Shown piece after piece: positions 33,546-42,495 of a DNA stretch of 64,000 nucleotides. Within the stretch, counting starts at the first letter, position 1. Each line of letters starts with the position of its first letter. Both the position numbers and the translations under genes were made by a program. The notes below the pieces were generated by a model, which was not told the DNA's origin, made no database searches, and saw nothing but the letters and a program-made list of their open reading frames with translations. The DNA lies in NCBI RefSeq assembly GCF_000719705.1, contig NZ_JOHO01000008.1, positions 153,124 to 217,123 on the forward strand. Direction: 5' to 3'. The DNA is from Streptomyces sp. NRRL S-350. GTDB taxonomy: Bacteria > Actinomycetota > Actinomycetes > Streptomycetales > Streptomycetaceae.

Positions 33546-34559
33546 GTGAGCAGTAGCGGCCTTATCTACGCCGTCATCGTAGGGGCCTGGGCCGCCTATC
33601 TGGTGCCGATGTGGCTCCGCAGGCAGGACGAACTCAACGAGGCGCGCCCGACGGAACGCTTCAGCACCGCCATCCGCCTGCTGGCCGGGCGTTCGGCGAT
33701 GGAGCGGCGGGCAGCCCGGGCCCTGGGCGACGAACCGCGTGACGACGAGCAGAGCGACGACGGCCCTCCCGAACGGGACGGGGCCGCCCCAGGCGACCCC
33801 GGCGAGCCGGAGGGCGACCGGGAGCCCGAACCCCCGGCGGAGCGCCCGGCCGAGCGGCCGGCGCCCGCACCGCAGGCCGGTGTCGAGCGCCGGGCGCGGC
33901 TGCTGGCCCGCCGACGCCGGATGGTCACCGTCCTCTTCCTCTGCTTCGCGCTCGGAGCGGTGGCCGCCGCGGTCGCCGGACTGGCCTTCCTCTGGGTCCC
34001 GGCGGTCCCGGCGGTCCTCCTCACCCTGTACATCGGGCACCTGCGCAAGCTGGAGCGCCAACGCTACGAGGTGAAGCTGGACCGCGTCCGGGCCGCCCAG
34101 GCGGCCGAGCGGCTGCGCAGGCGCGAGCAGCAGCGGGCCCAGGCCCCGGCGGCCGACGGCGCCCCGGCCGAAGCCCCTGCGGACGAGCCGGCCCCGGCCC
34201 CGCGCGGCGAGGAGCGCACCGGGCGCCGCCAGCACCTGCGGCTGGCCGCCGACCCCGAGGAGGCCACCGTCTCGGTGCCCTCCGCCTCCGCGGTCGCCGA
34301 GGCGACCGAGCACGAGGAGTGGGTCGACGGCATGCGCGAGCGCGGTGCGGCCGGCCCCGACTCCTGGGAGCCGGTGCCCGTCCCGCTGCCGACCTACGTG
34401 ACCGCGCCGGTCGCCCCCCGGGTCTCCCGCGGGCTCGACCTGACGGCCCCCGGCACCTGGACCGCCGGCCGCCCCGCCGAGGCCCGCAGGACCCCGCTCT
34501 TCGACCAGTACGCCGAGTCCCAGGCCCCCGAGAGCCGGCCCCGAGCGGCCAACGAATGA
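33546..34559 (+). CDS. sepX: Divisome membrane protein SepX / Glp receptor GlpR
   Basis: The 337-residue protein starts with a membrane helix (GLIYAVIVGAWAAYLVPMWL, about 5-24) followed by RRQDELNEARPTERFSTAIR, the hallmark of the actinobacterial SepX/GlpR family. A disordered Pro/Glu-rich linker leads to two more helices at about 126-165, then a charged cytoplasmic tail. SepX in Streptomyces stabilises FtsZ rings and DivIVA structures; GlpR in Corynebacterium anchors gephyrin-like Glp at the septum. The gene closes the galU-glp-moaC-mog-GNAT cluster. It probably has its own leaderless promoter in the AT-rich gap. Confidence 0.88.
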   Translation: MSSSGLIYAVIVGAWAAYLVPMWLRRQDELNEARPTERFSTAIRLLAGRSAMERRAARALGDEPRDDEQSDDGPPERDGAAPGDPGEPEGDREPEPPAERPAERPAPAPQAGVERRARLLARRRRMVTVLFLCFALGAVAAAVAGLAFLWVPAVPAVLLTLYIGHLRKLERQRYEVKLDRVRAAQAAERLRRREQQRAQAPAADGAPAEAPADEPAPAPRGEERTGRRQHLRLAADPEEATVSVPSASAVAEATEHEEWVDGMRERGAAGPDSWEPVPVPLPTYVTAPVAPRVSRGLDLTAPGTWTAGRPAEARRTPLFDQYAESQAPESRPRAANE

Positions 34560-34563
34560 CCCC

Positions 34564-34600
34564 GGCCGCCCCCGGCCGGCAGCGTGCGCCGGGGGCGGCC
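34564..34600 (+). terminator. Hairpin terminator after sepX
   Basis: GGCCGCCCCCGGC (34564-34576) pairs perfectly with GCCGGGGGCGGCC (34588-34600), 4 bp after the sepX stop. No T run follows. Confidence 0.65.
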
Positions 34601-34663
34601 GCCGGGGCGGCCCCGGGGGTGGTCACGGACCCCCTCCGGAAGGTGCTAGAGTTTCTTCTCGTT

Positions 34664-34739
<76 letters not shown>

Positions 34740-34767
34740 CAACGGATCGGCTCCGGCCGGTCCACCG

Positions 34768-34799
34768 AATCCCGCCGGGAGGCAACTCCCGGCGGGATT
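34768..34799 (+). terminator. Intrinsic terminator of tRNA-Ala
   Basis: AATCCCGCCGGGAG and CTCCCGGCGGGATT form a perfect 14-bp stem with a GCAA tetraloop, followed by a short T run. Confidence 0.85.
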
Positions 34800-34969
34800 T
34801 CGCGTTTCCTGACGCCGGGTCGGATCCGGGGGCCGCCGTGGCCGAGGTCACAACACCTTCCAGGCACGGTTTCTGACGCGGCCGGGGCCTCAGGGGGGTC
34901 GGTTATGGTGGGTGGGCCCAGACGCGGACGACGGAACGATCTGGTCTATCTCAACGGGGTGCCATCGCG

Positions 34970-36277
34970 GTGCGCGAGTTCGGTCTGACACGGTGGGCAC
35001 GGAAGTGCGGCCCGGGAGGGCCCGGCGACGGCGCGGCACCCGGAAGGTCGAACTCCTGGAACCTCGCGGCGACCTGCGCGGCCGCGGTGTCACTGGCGGT
35101 GTTCGCCTTCTTCCGGCACACCCACGGGGCCACCATGGTCGACATGCTGGTCTACCGGGCCGAGGGCGAGGCCGTCGTCCACGGCGAGGACCTGTACGCG
35201 ATGCGGCTGCCCGGCTGGGACCTGCCGGCCACCTACCCGCCGTTCGCCGCGATGCTCTTCGTGCCGAGCGCCTGGTTCGACGTGAGCACCCTGCGCGTCC
35301 TGGTGATGCTCCTCAACTACGCGCTGCTCGCCCTGGCCGTGTACCTGTCGCTGAAGCTGGCCGGATGGGCGAAGCAGCACCGCACCGCCGTGGTCATCCT
35401 GGCGACCGGCGTCGGCATCTGGCTGGAGCCGGTCTTCACGACCTTCCAGTACGGCCAGGTCAACCTCGGCATCCTCTGCCTGGTCCTGTGGGACCTCACC
35501 CGCTCGGACCGCAACCGGTTCAAGGGCGTGGGCATCGGGCTGGCCACCGCCATCAAGATCACCCCGGGCCTGTTCGCGGTCTACCTGCTCCTGACCGGCC
35601 GGATCCGGGCCGCGCTCCTCTCCGGCGCCACCTTCCTGACGGCGGCCCTGATCGGCTGGGCCGTGCTGCCGGACGCCACCTGGGGGTTCTGGACCAAGTA
35701 CCTCTGGGATCCGAGCCGGGTCGGCGTGACCGTCCTGGTGGACAACCAGTCGCTGCGCGGCGCCGTCTGCCGACTGCTCGACGTCAACGACCCGGGCCTG
35801 GTGGGGCTGGCCGCCTCCGCGGTGGTCGGCGCCTTCGGGCTCGCCGTGGCCGTCGTGGCCGGGCGCTCCGCGCGGGTGCTGCGCCGGGCCGACGCCTGGG
35901 GCGCGGTCTGCACCGCGCTCACCGCGCTGCTGGTCTCACCGATCAGCTGGACCCACCACTGGGTCTGGTGCATCCCGCTGGTCGCGCTGCTGATGGTCGA
36001 GGCCCGGACCAGGGCGCGGCAGGTGCTGCTCGGCGTCACCCTGGTCGTGTTTCTCTCCCACGTCATGTGGGCGGTGCCGCACCGGTGGGGGCGCGGAGTC
36101 GCCTGGTACTGGCAGCTGCCCGGCTCGCTCTACCCGCCGCTGGGCGTCGCAGTCCTCGTCGTCCTGGGCCTGCGGGTGTACCGCGCCCGGCGGCGGACCG
36201 TGGACGGGACCGGCGGTGCCCGGGCGCTGGCGGCCGCCATGGCGGACCGCGATCCCGCACTGACGAACCGGGCCTGA
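34970..36277 (+). CDS. GT87/DUF2029 polytopic mannosyltransferase-like protein
   Basis: The 435-residue protein has about ten membrane helices and family features of GT87 alpha-mannosyltransferases (DUF2029, PimE-like): an aspartate in the first loop (TMVDMLVYRAEGEAVVHGEDLY), YPPFAAMLFVPSAW, and FQYGQVNLGIL with IKITPGLF. It would use polyprenyl-phosphate mannose to mannosylate a glycolipid or glycan. GTG 34970 is the first start of the conserved part. DUF2079 gene follows after 44 bp, so both are probably co-transcribed and may act on the same envelope glycan. Confidence 0.8.
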   Translation: MREFGLTRWARKCGPGGPGDGAAPGRSNSWNLAATCAAAVSLAVFAFFRHTHGATMVDMLVYRAEGEAVVHGEDLYAMRLPGWDLPATYPPFAAMLFVPSAWFDVSTLRVLVMLLNYALLALAVYLSLKLAGWAKQHRTAVVILATGVGIWLEPVFTTFQYGQVNLGILCLVLWDLTRSDRNRFKGVGIGLATAIKITPGLFAVYLLLTGRIRAALLSGATFLTAALIGWAVLPDATWGFWTKYLWDPSRVGVTVLVDNQSLRGAVCRLLDVNDPGLVGLAASAVVGAFGLAVAVVAGRSARVLRRADAWGAVCTALTALLVSPISWTHHWVWCIPLVALLMVEARTRARQVLLGVTLVVFLSHVMWAVPHRWGRGVAWYWQLPGSLYPPLGVAVLVVLGLRVYRARRRTVDGTGGARALAAAMADRDPALTNRA

Positions 36278-36321
36278 CGGGCCGGACCCGACGGACCCAC
36301 ACCGGACGGATCAGACCTCAC

Positions 36322-37944
36322 GTGACCACCCAGACCGCACCCCCGTCGCCGCCGGCCGCCGCCGTACCCGCCGCCCGCAAGGCGGCCGCGGCCCTGCTGG
36401 TCGGCCCCGCCCGGCGTACCGCGCTGCTCACCGCGCTCTGCTTCGCGGTGATGTGCGCCATCGGCCTGCAGGGCTGGACGTCCGTGTCGCTCGGCGGCTT
36501 CGACCTCGGCATCTTCGACCAGGGCGTGCGCGGCTACGCCCACTTCGGGCTGCCCGTCTCGACGCTGAAGAGCTACCACCACGAGTTTCCGCCCGGCTTC
36601 TCCTTGCTGGGCGACCACTTCTCGCCGGTCCTGGCACTGCTCGCGCCGCTGTACTGGATCTGGGACGACCCGCGCTCGCTGATCATCGGGCAGTCGCTGC
36701 TCTTCGCGGCCGGAGTGCCGCTGATCCGGCGGATCGCCGGGCACGGCTTCGTCGCCGCGCCGCCGCGCACCGCCCGCCGGGCCGCAGACCTGGCCGGACT
36801 GGTCTACGCCCTCGGCTGGCCGCTGCTGGTCGCCGCCCGGGTCGGGTTCCACGAGGTCGCCTTCGCGGTGCCGCTGACCCTGCTGATGCTGGAGCGCGGC
36901 CTGGCGCGCCGGTACGGCACGGTGGTGCTCGCCGCCGTACTGCTGTGCTGCACCAAGGAGGACCTCGGCCTGCTGGTCGGGGCGTACGGGCTGGTGCTGC
37001 TGCTGCGCACCCGCCGAACCGGGGACCGGGCGGGCCGCTTCACCGGCCTCGGCCTGCTGCTGGGCGGGCCGGTCGCCTCGGCCGCGGCCATCACCTGGCT
37101 CATCCCGGCGATGGGCGGGCAACCGGGCTACTACTGGAACTACCAGGCGCTGGGCGCGGACGGCGGCGACGCCCTGCGGCACCTGCTGCACAACCCGTTC
37201 CTGCTGCTGCAGACGGCGTTCGACCAGCCGCTCAAGCCGCTGCTGCTGCTCTGGCTGTTCGGCACGACGCTGCTGCTGCCGCTGCGCTCCGCCACCGTGC
37301 TGTGCGCGCTGCCGCTGCTCGCCGAGCGGATCCTCTCCAGCAACCCCAACCACTGGTCGATCGCCCGGCACTACGACTCGATGCTCTGGCCGATCCTGCT
37401 CACCGCCGCCATCGAGGTGCTGGGGCGGATGAGCAGCGCCGAGCGGCCCGCCCCGACCGTCCGACGGGCGCGGCTGCTGGGGCTCGGCGCGGGCGGCATC
37501 GCCCTGGTGGCCGCCGTGCCGATCGGGCTGCTGCAGCCGGCCCTGCCGTCCTCCTGGCAGGCCAAGCCCAGCGAGGCCGCGCTGGTGCGGGCCGCCGCGC
37601 TGATCCCCGACGGGGCCTCGGTCGAGGCGGACAACCAGATCGCGCCGCGGCTGACCGCCCGGACGGACGTGGTGCTGGTGGACGGCACGCCGCGCGGGCG
37701 CGAGTACGTCCTCACCAGGTCGAACAAGCGCTCGTTCCCCTTCGCCACGGACAAGGAGCAGGCCGCGCGGATCCAGCTGCTGCTGGACCACGGGTACCGG
37801 CAGCTCTGGGCCGAGGACGGCGTGGTGCTGCTGCACCGGGAGAGCGGCGAGCCCGTTCCCGGCGAGCACGTGCCGGGGCCGGACAGCAAGCCCGTCCAGG
37901 ACGTGGTGCCGTCCGACGTGGGGCACGACCTCTTCCGCGGCTGA
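36322..37944 (+). CDS. DUF2079 polytopic membrane protein
   Basis: The 540-residue protein has about ten membrane helices and the DUF2079 signature LGGFDLGIFDQGVRGYAHFG followed by LLGDHFSPVLALLAPLYW. These proteins look like GT-C glycosyltransferases, with acidic residues in the first external loop, but their reaction is unknown. The C-terminal 100 residues form a soluble domain (ADNQIAPRLTARTDVVLVDG). The start is GTG 36322; the frame is open back to 34912 but overlaps the GT87-like gene and is not coding there. A strong hairpin follows. Confidence 0.82.
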   Translation: MTTQTAPPSPPAAAVPAARKAAAALLVGPARRTALLTALCFAVMCAIGLQGWTSVSLGGFDLGIFDQGVRGYAHFGLPVSTLKSYHHEFPPGFSLLGDHFSPVLALLAPLYWIWDDPRSLIIGQSLLFAAGVPLIRRIAGHGFVAAPPRTARRAADLAGLVYALGWPLLVAARVGFHEVAFAVPLTLLMLERGLARRYGTVVLAAVLLCCTKEDLGLLVGAYGLVLLLRTRRTGDRAGRFTGLGLLLGGPVASAAAITWLIPAMGGQPGYYWNYQALGADGGDALRHLLHNPFLLLQTAFDQPLKPLLLLWLFGTTLLLPLRSATVLCALPLLAERILSSNPNHWSIARHYDSMLWPILLTAAIEVLGRMSSAERPAPTVRRARLLGLGAGGIALVAAVPIGLLQPALPSSWQAKPSEAALVRAAALIPDGASVEADNQIAPRLTARTDVVLVDGTPRGREYVLTRSNKRSFPFATDKEQAARIQLLLDHGYRQLWAEDGVVLLHRESGEPVPGEHVPGPDSKPVQDVVPSDVGHDLFRG

Positions 37945-37982
37945 CGCCCGCCGGGGGCGCGTCACGCCGGGGGTGCAACGGT

Positions 37983-38019
37983 CGAGGGCCGGCCGGAGGG
38001 GAACTCCGGCCGGCCCTCG
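37983..38019. terminator. Perfect 16-bp hairpin, bidirectional terminator
   Basis: Bases 37983-37998 pair perfectly with 38004-38019 around GGGAA, between the convergent DUF2079 gene and the secreted-protein gene that ends at 38048. Confidence 0.8.
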
Positions 38020-38047
38020 GGCCCGCGTGAGGCGCCAGGACGGGGGG

Positions 38048-38923
38048 TCAGGGGCGGTCGGCGTACGAGCCGCTCTGGTGCGAACCCTGGGGCGGGACGG
38101 CGGCGCCGTGGTGGCCGGGCCGGTGGCCGCGCGGGTGCCGGGTCAGGTTGTAGCCGAGGACGCCCGCCAGCGCGGCCAGGAAGCCACCGCCGATCGTCCA
38201 GTACCAGCGGCTGTTCCAGCCCGAGAACCAGCCGGTGTACCAGTGCTCCTCCTCCGCCACCGGAGCGGCCGCCTTGGCCGTGCTCGCGCCACCGCCGGCC
38301 GGCGGGACCAGCGGGGCCTTCAGCTCCCCGCCCTCCGGCTGGGCGTTGTCGGCGCCGCCCTTGGCGGCGACGTGCAGCTGGACGGAGGAGGCCAGGCCCA
38401 GATCCGGCTGCGGGGCGTCGGTGACCGACAGCCGTACGTAGTAGGTGCCGGGCAGCGGGTCGCCGGACCACGGCTCGGCCCAGGTACGGACCTCGCGCAG
38501 GGTGCAGTCGAGCGCCAGGGTGGTGGTGCTCTGGTCGCCGGTGGCGTTCTGGGTGCCCGCGGTGCACGACTGGCGGCGGCGCAGCCCGTCGAAGACCTCG
38601 ACGGACCAGGTCTGCGGGCCGTGCCGGTCGGTCGCGGGGGCCAGGTTGACGGTCAGCCTGACCGTCGGGGTCTGGCCCTCGGCGGCGCCGAACGCCCAGT
38701 ACAGGTAGTCGCCGGTGGAGACGGCGACGTTGGCGTCCTGGCCGGGGGAGAGGTTGACCGCGGTCAGGAACGAGGTGCCGGCCTTGGTGACCGGGGCCGG
38801 GGTGCCGCTCGGGTCGGCCGAGGGCGACGGTGCGGCCGAGGCGGCCGGTGCACCCAGCGCCCCCAGGGCGACGGCGGGCAGCAGGGCGAGGGCGGCGAGG
38901 GCGCCGCGAATCGTCGTACGCAT
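38048..38923 (-). CDS. Secreted, membrane-anchored hypothetical protein
   Basis: The 291-residue protein has a clear signal peptide (MRTTIRGALAALALLPAVAL to ASAAPSPSAD, cleavage near 31), an extracellular beta-rich domain with one likely disulfide (QSCTAG and LDCTLRE), a Pro/Ala linker, and a C-terminal membrane helix at about 240-260 (YWTIGGGFLAALAGVLGYNL) with a short His/Arg-rich tail. The beta domain resembles those appended to von Willebrand A proteins in the same operon. Function is unknown. It starts 2 bp after the stop of the VWA gene, so the two proteins probably act together at the cell surface. Confidence 0.8.
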   Translation of the reverse strand: MRTTIRGALAALALLPAVALGALGAPAASAAPSPSADPSGTPAPVTKAGTSFLTAVNLSPGQDANVAVSTGDYLYWAFGAAEGQTPTVRLTVNLAPATDRHGPQTWSVEVFDGLRRRQSCTAGTQNATGDQSTTTLALDCTLREVRTWAEPWSGDPLPGTYYVRLSVTDAPQPDLGLASSVQLHVAAKGGADNAQPEGGELKAPLVPPAGGGASTAKAAAPVAEEEHWYTGWFSGWNSRWYWTIGGGFLAALAGVLGYNLTRHPRGHRPGHHGAAVPPQGSHQSGSYADRP

Positions 38924-38925
38924 GG

Positions 38926-40275
38926 TCAGTTCTCCCGCCAGACGGCGATCCGCCAGCGCGCGATCCAGCCGAACAGCAGGCCGAAGGCCAGGCCGGCCAG
39001 GGTGAGGGTGAGCAGCAGGATCCAGCCGCGGCCGAGGCCCATCGCGGCGCCCTCGGGGGCGGGCGAGGAGGAGGCGAGGTCGACGGTCAGCTCCAGCGGC
39101 AGGCCGGGGTCGGCCTGGACGCCGGCCTGCGGGGCCAGCGCGTTGCTGACGACCAGGCAGACGGTGGTGTCCGGCTTGTCCTTCGACGAGTCCGAGGACT
39201 TCGAGGAGTTCGACGAGGACGTCGGGCTCGCGGTGACGTAGCCCTTGGAGTCGGCGGTCGACCAGCGCAGGCCGGTGGAGATCACGTCGGTGCGGCCGCT
39301 GCCGGCGTCGGTGCCGCGGACCAGCTCCTGGCCGGTCGCGCTGGTGGCCTGCAGCAGGACGCCGTAGTCCCGGGCCACCGGGCGGTCGAGCCCGACGCTG
39401 ACCGAGGCGCGCAGCTCCTGGCCGGCCTTGACCGGCACCTTGTAGACGCGGTGCTCGGAGAACTTCTCGCGGTCGGTGTAGACGCCCGGGGCGAGGACCG
39501 GGGCGCTCTCGCACTTGTCGGTGCCGGCGGTCTTGACCGGCGTCACCGTGTAGGTGTCGTTGGAGCGGTCGACCAGCTGCTTCACCTTGTCGGTGAGCTG
39601 CTCCTGGGTGCGGACGTCGGTGTAGGTGCCGCCGGTCGCGTTGGCGATGCAGAGCAGCTGCTGGCGGGTCTTGTCGTCGTGGGCCAGGCCCAGGGTGTCG
39701 ACCACCAGGTGGATGCCCTGGGAGGCGAGTTCGCGGGCGACGTCGCAGGGGTCGGGCGGGGTGCAGGTGTCCTCGCCGTCGGTGATCAGCACCACCCGGC
39801 GGGTGGTCTCGCCCTTGCCGAGGTCCTGGGCGGCACCGCGCAGGGCCAGGCCGATCGGGGTCCAGCCGGTGGGGCGCAGGGTGGCGATGGCGGTCTTGGC
39901 CTCGACCTTGTTGGTCTTGCCGACCGGGTAGAGCTGCTTGGTGTCCTGGCAGCCCTGGTTCTTGTCGTTGCCCGGGTAGGTCGCGCCGAGGGTGCGGATG
40001 CCGAACTCGGTCTCCGCGGGCAGTGCGTCGATCACCTCGTTCAGGGACTGCTGGGCCACCGAGATGCGGCTCTTGCCCTGGATGTCGGTGGCGGTCATGG
40101 AGCCGCTGACGTCCAGGACCAGGTCGACCCGGGGGGCCTCCTTGGGCCCGGGGGCGGCACCGGCTGATGGTTCGTCGGCGTGGGCGGGCAGGCCTAGGAG
40201 CAGCGAGGCGCCGGTTATCGCCAGGGCGGCCAGCAGGCTGCCGAGCCTGGTCTGTGGTCGTCGTCCGGTAGTCAC
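38926..40275 (-). CDS. Secreted von Willebrand factor A domain protein, membrane-anchored
   Basis: The 449-residue protein has a signal peptide (cleavage near AHADEP), a VWA domain with the metal-ion site DVSGSM (about residues 55-60) and the later ITDGEDTC strand, then a beta-sandwich region with cysteines, a Ser/Lys-rich linker (SSSNSSKSSDSSKDKPD) and a C-terminal membrane helix (GWILLLTLTLAGLAFGLLFGW) with a short basic tail. It looks like a cell-surface adhesion or complex-assembly module. I used GTG 40275 (AGGA 8 nt upstream); ATG 40296 is the alternative. It is first in a two-gene operon and divergent from an ABC exporter. Confidence 0.85.
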   Translation of the reverse strand: MTTGRRPQTRLGSLLAALAITGASLLLGLPAHADEPSAGAAPGPKEAPRVDLVLDVSGSMTATDIQGKSRISVAQQSLNEVIDALPAETEFGIRTLGATYPGNDKNQGCQDTKQLYPVGKTNKVEAKTAIATLRPTGWTPIGLALRGAAQDLGKGETTRRVVLITDGEDTCTPPDPCDVARELASQGIHLVVDTLGLAHDDKTRQQLLCIANATGGTYTDVRTQEQLTDKVKQLVDRSNDTYTVTPVKTAGTDKCESAPVLAPGVYTDREKFSEHRVYKVPVKAGQELRASVSVGLDRPVARDYGVLLQATSATGQELVRGTDAGSGRTDVISTGLRWSTADSKGYVTASPTSSSNSSKSSDSSKDKPDTTVCLVVSNALAPQAGVQADPGLPLELTVDLASSSPAPEGAAMGLGRGWILLLTLTLAGLAFGLLFGWIARWRIAVWREN

Positions 40276-40482
40276 CCGGCCGATCCTAGGGATCATCAGT
40301 TCGCGATGGCGAAACGAGTCCGGATCGCGCATCGGGCCGCCCCGGCGCGAACTCCGGCGCGGGCGTGCGGAATCCGGTCGCACGCCGGCCCCGCACGGGC
40401 CTGGCGCAGGCCCCGCACCGGCCTCACGCCGGCCTTATGGGAAGTCGATAGCCTTCTCGCACGGCGGAGGGATCGGGGCGCG

Positions 40483-41460
40483 ATGGAGCTGGCGGCAGTC
40501 GGCAAGCGGTACGGGCGGCGCGGGCGGTGGGTCCTGCGGGGCGTCGATCTCACGCTCGGGCCCGGTGAGTTGGTGCGGATCGTCGGCGCGAACGGGAGCG
40601 GCAAGTCGACGCTGCTGCGGCTGGCGGCCGGGATCGAACGGCCGAGCGCGGGCCGGGTCGTGCGCCCCGGCGCGACGGCGTACGTGCCCGAACGCTTCCC
40701 GCCGGCGCTGCCGTTCGACGCGGCCTCGTACCTGCTGCGGGTGGGCCGGGTGCACGGGCTCTCGGCGGAGCAGTCGCGGCGTCGGGCGGGGGAGTGGCTG
40801 GACCGGTTCGGCATCGCGGACCGGGCGGGCACCCCGCTGAGCCGACTGTCCAAGGGCACCTGCCAGAAGGTCGCGGTCGCACAGGCCCTGCTCGCCGAGG
40901 CCCGGGTGCTGCTGCTGGACGAGGCCTGGACCGGGCTGGACCCGCAGGCCAGGGCGGTGCTCGACGAGGCGGCCGCCGAACGGGCGGCGGCCGGCGGCAC
41001 GGTGCTGTTCGTCGACCACGACCCGGCCCGGCTGGCCGGGCTCACCAGCGCCGCGTACGGGGTCGGCGCCGACGGTGCGCTGCGGCCCGTGGCGGACGGC
41101 GCGGCGGTGCCGGCGCAGGGCGGCCCGGTGATGGAGATCGAGGTGGACGTCCCGGACGGCGCTCCGCTGCCGGACCGGCTGCCCGGCATGCCGGAGCTCA
41201 CGCCGCTGGCCGGGACGGCGGTGCGGCTGGCCGTGCCGGCCGCGCACTCGGACGCGCTGCTGCGCCGCCTGCTGCTGGGCCGCCCGGCCGTCCGGGTCCT
41301 GGCGGTGCGTCGGCGCGGCCGTTCGGAGCCGGGCCGTTCCGAGCCGGGCCGTTCGGAGCAGGGCAGCTCCGAGCCGGGGACGTTCGAGCCGGGGACGTTC
41401 GAGCCGGGGACGTCCGGGCTGGGGGCGTCGGGGCCGGCCGAGGCGGAGGGCGAGCGGTGA
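40483..41460 (+). CDS. ABC transporter ATP-binding protein with repeat tail
   Basis: The 325-residue ATPase starts at ATG 40483 (GGAGG upstream) and has Walker A VGANGSGKST (about 38-47), signature LSKGTCQKVAVAQA (about 125), and Walker B LLLDEAWTGLD. The signature is the altered LSKGT rather than LSGGQ, as in several export ATPases. Residues 285-325 are a tandem tail of GRSEPG and GTFEPG units encoded by 15-bp repeats (41318-41420). The downstream permease gene overlaps by 4 bp (GTGA), so the two form an exporter of unknown substrate. Confidence 0.85.
   Translation: MELAAVGKRYGRRGRWVLRGVDLTLGPGELVRIVGANGSGKSTLLRLAAGIERPSAGRVVRPGATAYVPERFPPALPFDAASYLLRVGRVHGLSAEQSRRRAGEWLDRFGIADRAGTPLSRLSKGTCQKVAVAQALLAEARVLLLDEAWTGLDPQARAVLDEAAAERAAAGGTVLFVDHDPARLAGLTSAAYGVGADGALRPVADGAAVPAQGGPVMEIEVDVPDGAPLPDRLPGMPELTPLAGTAVRLAVPAAHSDALLRRLLLGRPAVRVLAVRRRGRSEPGRSEPGRSEQGSSEPGTFEPGTFEPGTSGLGASGPAEAEGER
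41318..41420 (+). repeat. 15-bp tandem coding repeats in the ABC ATPase tail
   Basis: About seven imperfect copies of a 15-bp unit (GCCGGGCCGTTCGGA type, later GCCGGGGACGTTCGA) encode alternating GRSEP and GTFEP pentapeptides. Copies are more alike at the downstream end, as expected from recent slippage. Confidence 0.75.
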
Positions 41461-42143
41461 CGGGCCGGATCGGTCCGCTGACGCGGTACCACCTGGAGCT
41501 GCTGCTGCGCTCGCACGCCTGGCTGCCCCCGTTCCTGGCGTACGCGCTGCTGCTGGTGGTCGGCGTGACGCCCGGGGATCCGCTGCTGGGCAGCCTCGGC
41601 CTCGGCGCGGGGCTGCTGCTGCCGGTGAGCGCCTGGTACGTCCGCGGTGCGCTGGCCGCGGAGCCGTCGGCCTCCCGGGCCTGCCTGGTCGCGGCGGCGG
41701 GCCCGGCGCGGGTGCACCTGGCCGCGCTGCTGGCGGCGCTGACGGCCTCGCTGGTGCTGGCCGTGGGCCAGGTGGCGGCGCTGTGGTGGTCCGGCGGGAC
41801 GGTGGCCGACCCGAAGGCGGAGCACCAGCCCCCGGCCGGGACGGCGCTGGCGGCCGGGCTGCTGACCTCGGTGGTCTGCGCGCTGCTGGGGGTGCTGGTC
41901 GGGGTGCTGACCAGCCGGCCGGTGCCGGTGCGCGCGCCATACGGCATTCCGGCGGCGCTGGCGCTGGCCACGCTGCTGCTGGCGGTACCGGCCTCGCCGG
42001 CCAACCCGGCGGTGAGCGCCCTGGTGAGCGCGGCCCGGACCGGTCGCGTCGCCATGCCGTGGGTGGAGCTGGTGGCGGCCGTCGTCCTGCTGGTCGCGGG
42101 CTGCGCGGGCGCGGCGGCGCTGGCGGGGCGGCGGCCGGAGTGA
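41457..42143 (+). CDS. ABC exporter membrane subunit
   Basis: The 228-residue protein has about six membrane helices and no soluble domain. It overlaps the ATPase gene by 4 bp, so it is the likely permease partner. It has no close match to a named family that I recognise. The real gene starts at GTG 41457; the same frame is open well upstream but overlaps the ATPase gene. Substrate unknown. Confidence 0.75.
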   Translation: MTGRIGPLTRYHLELLLRSHAWLPPFLAYALLLVVGVTPGDPLLGSLGLGAGLLLPVSAWYVRGALAAEPSASRACLVAAAGPARVHLAALLAALTASLVLAVGQVAALWWSGGTVADPKAEHQPPAGTALAAGLLTSVVCALLGVLVGVLTSRPVPVRAPYGIPAALALATLLLAVPASPANPAVSALVSAARTGRVAMPWVELVAAVVLLVAGCAGAAALAGRRPE

Positions 42144-42495
42144 GCCGGCGGTCGCGGCGGTCACGGACAGTGACGCCTTGGGCGTCGCGGGTGGCGCCGC
42201 CGCCCCGGCCGATCGCCGGCTCGGTGCTGCGCGCGGTGCTCGGTGGAAGGCCGCCGCAGGGCGCTGAGCTGCTGCGTTAGCTGCTCCATGGCAGATGCGC
42301 CGTCTGCGAAGTGTCCGGTTTGTACAGCGATATGCGCCAATCCGTACAATGCGCTGATCCGGACTGTTCGTTTGCGACACTGGTGCTTTCGACGGGTACT
42401 GTCCCATCTTTGTTCGGTTGGTCCCCGATGACACCCCCCAGCGTCCCGGGCGGCCGACCGCCGGACACCCTCCCCCGCCCAGAAGGATCGCGGTT
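42144..42495. other. 352-bp intergenic region upstream of the amino acid permease
   Basis: No gene is convincing. The part at 42280-42420 is clearly lower in G+C and includes TTGCGA (42372-42377) and TACTGT (42397-42402), which may form the permease promoter although the 19-nt spacing is long. The remaining part is ordinary GC-rich spacer. Confidence 0.5.
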
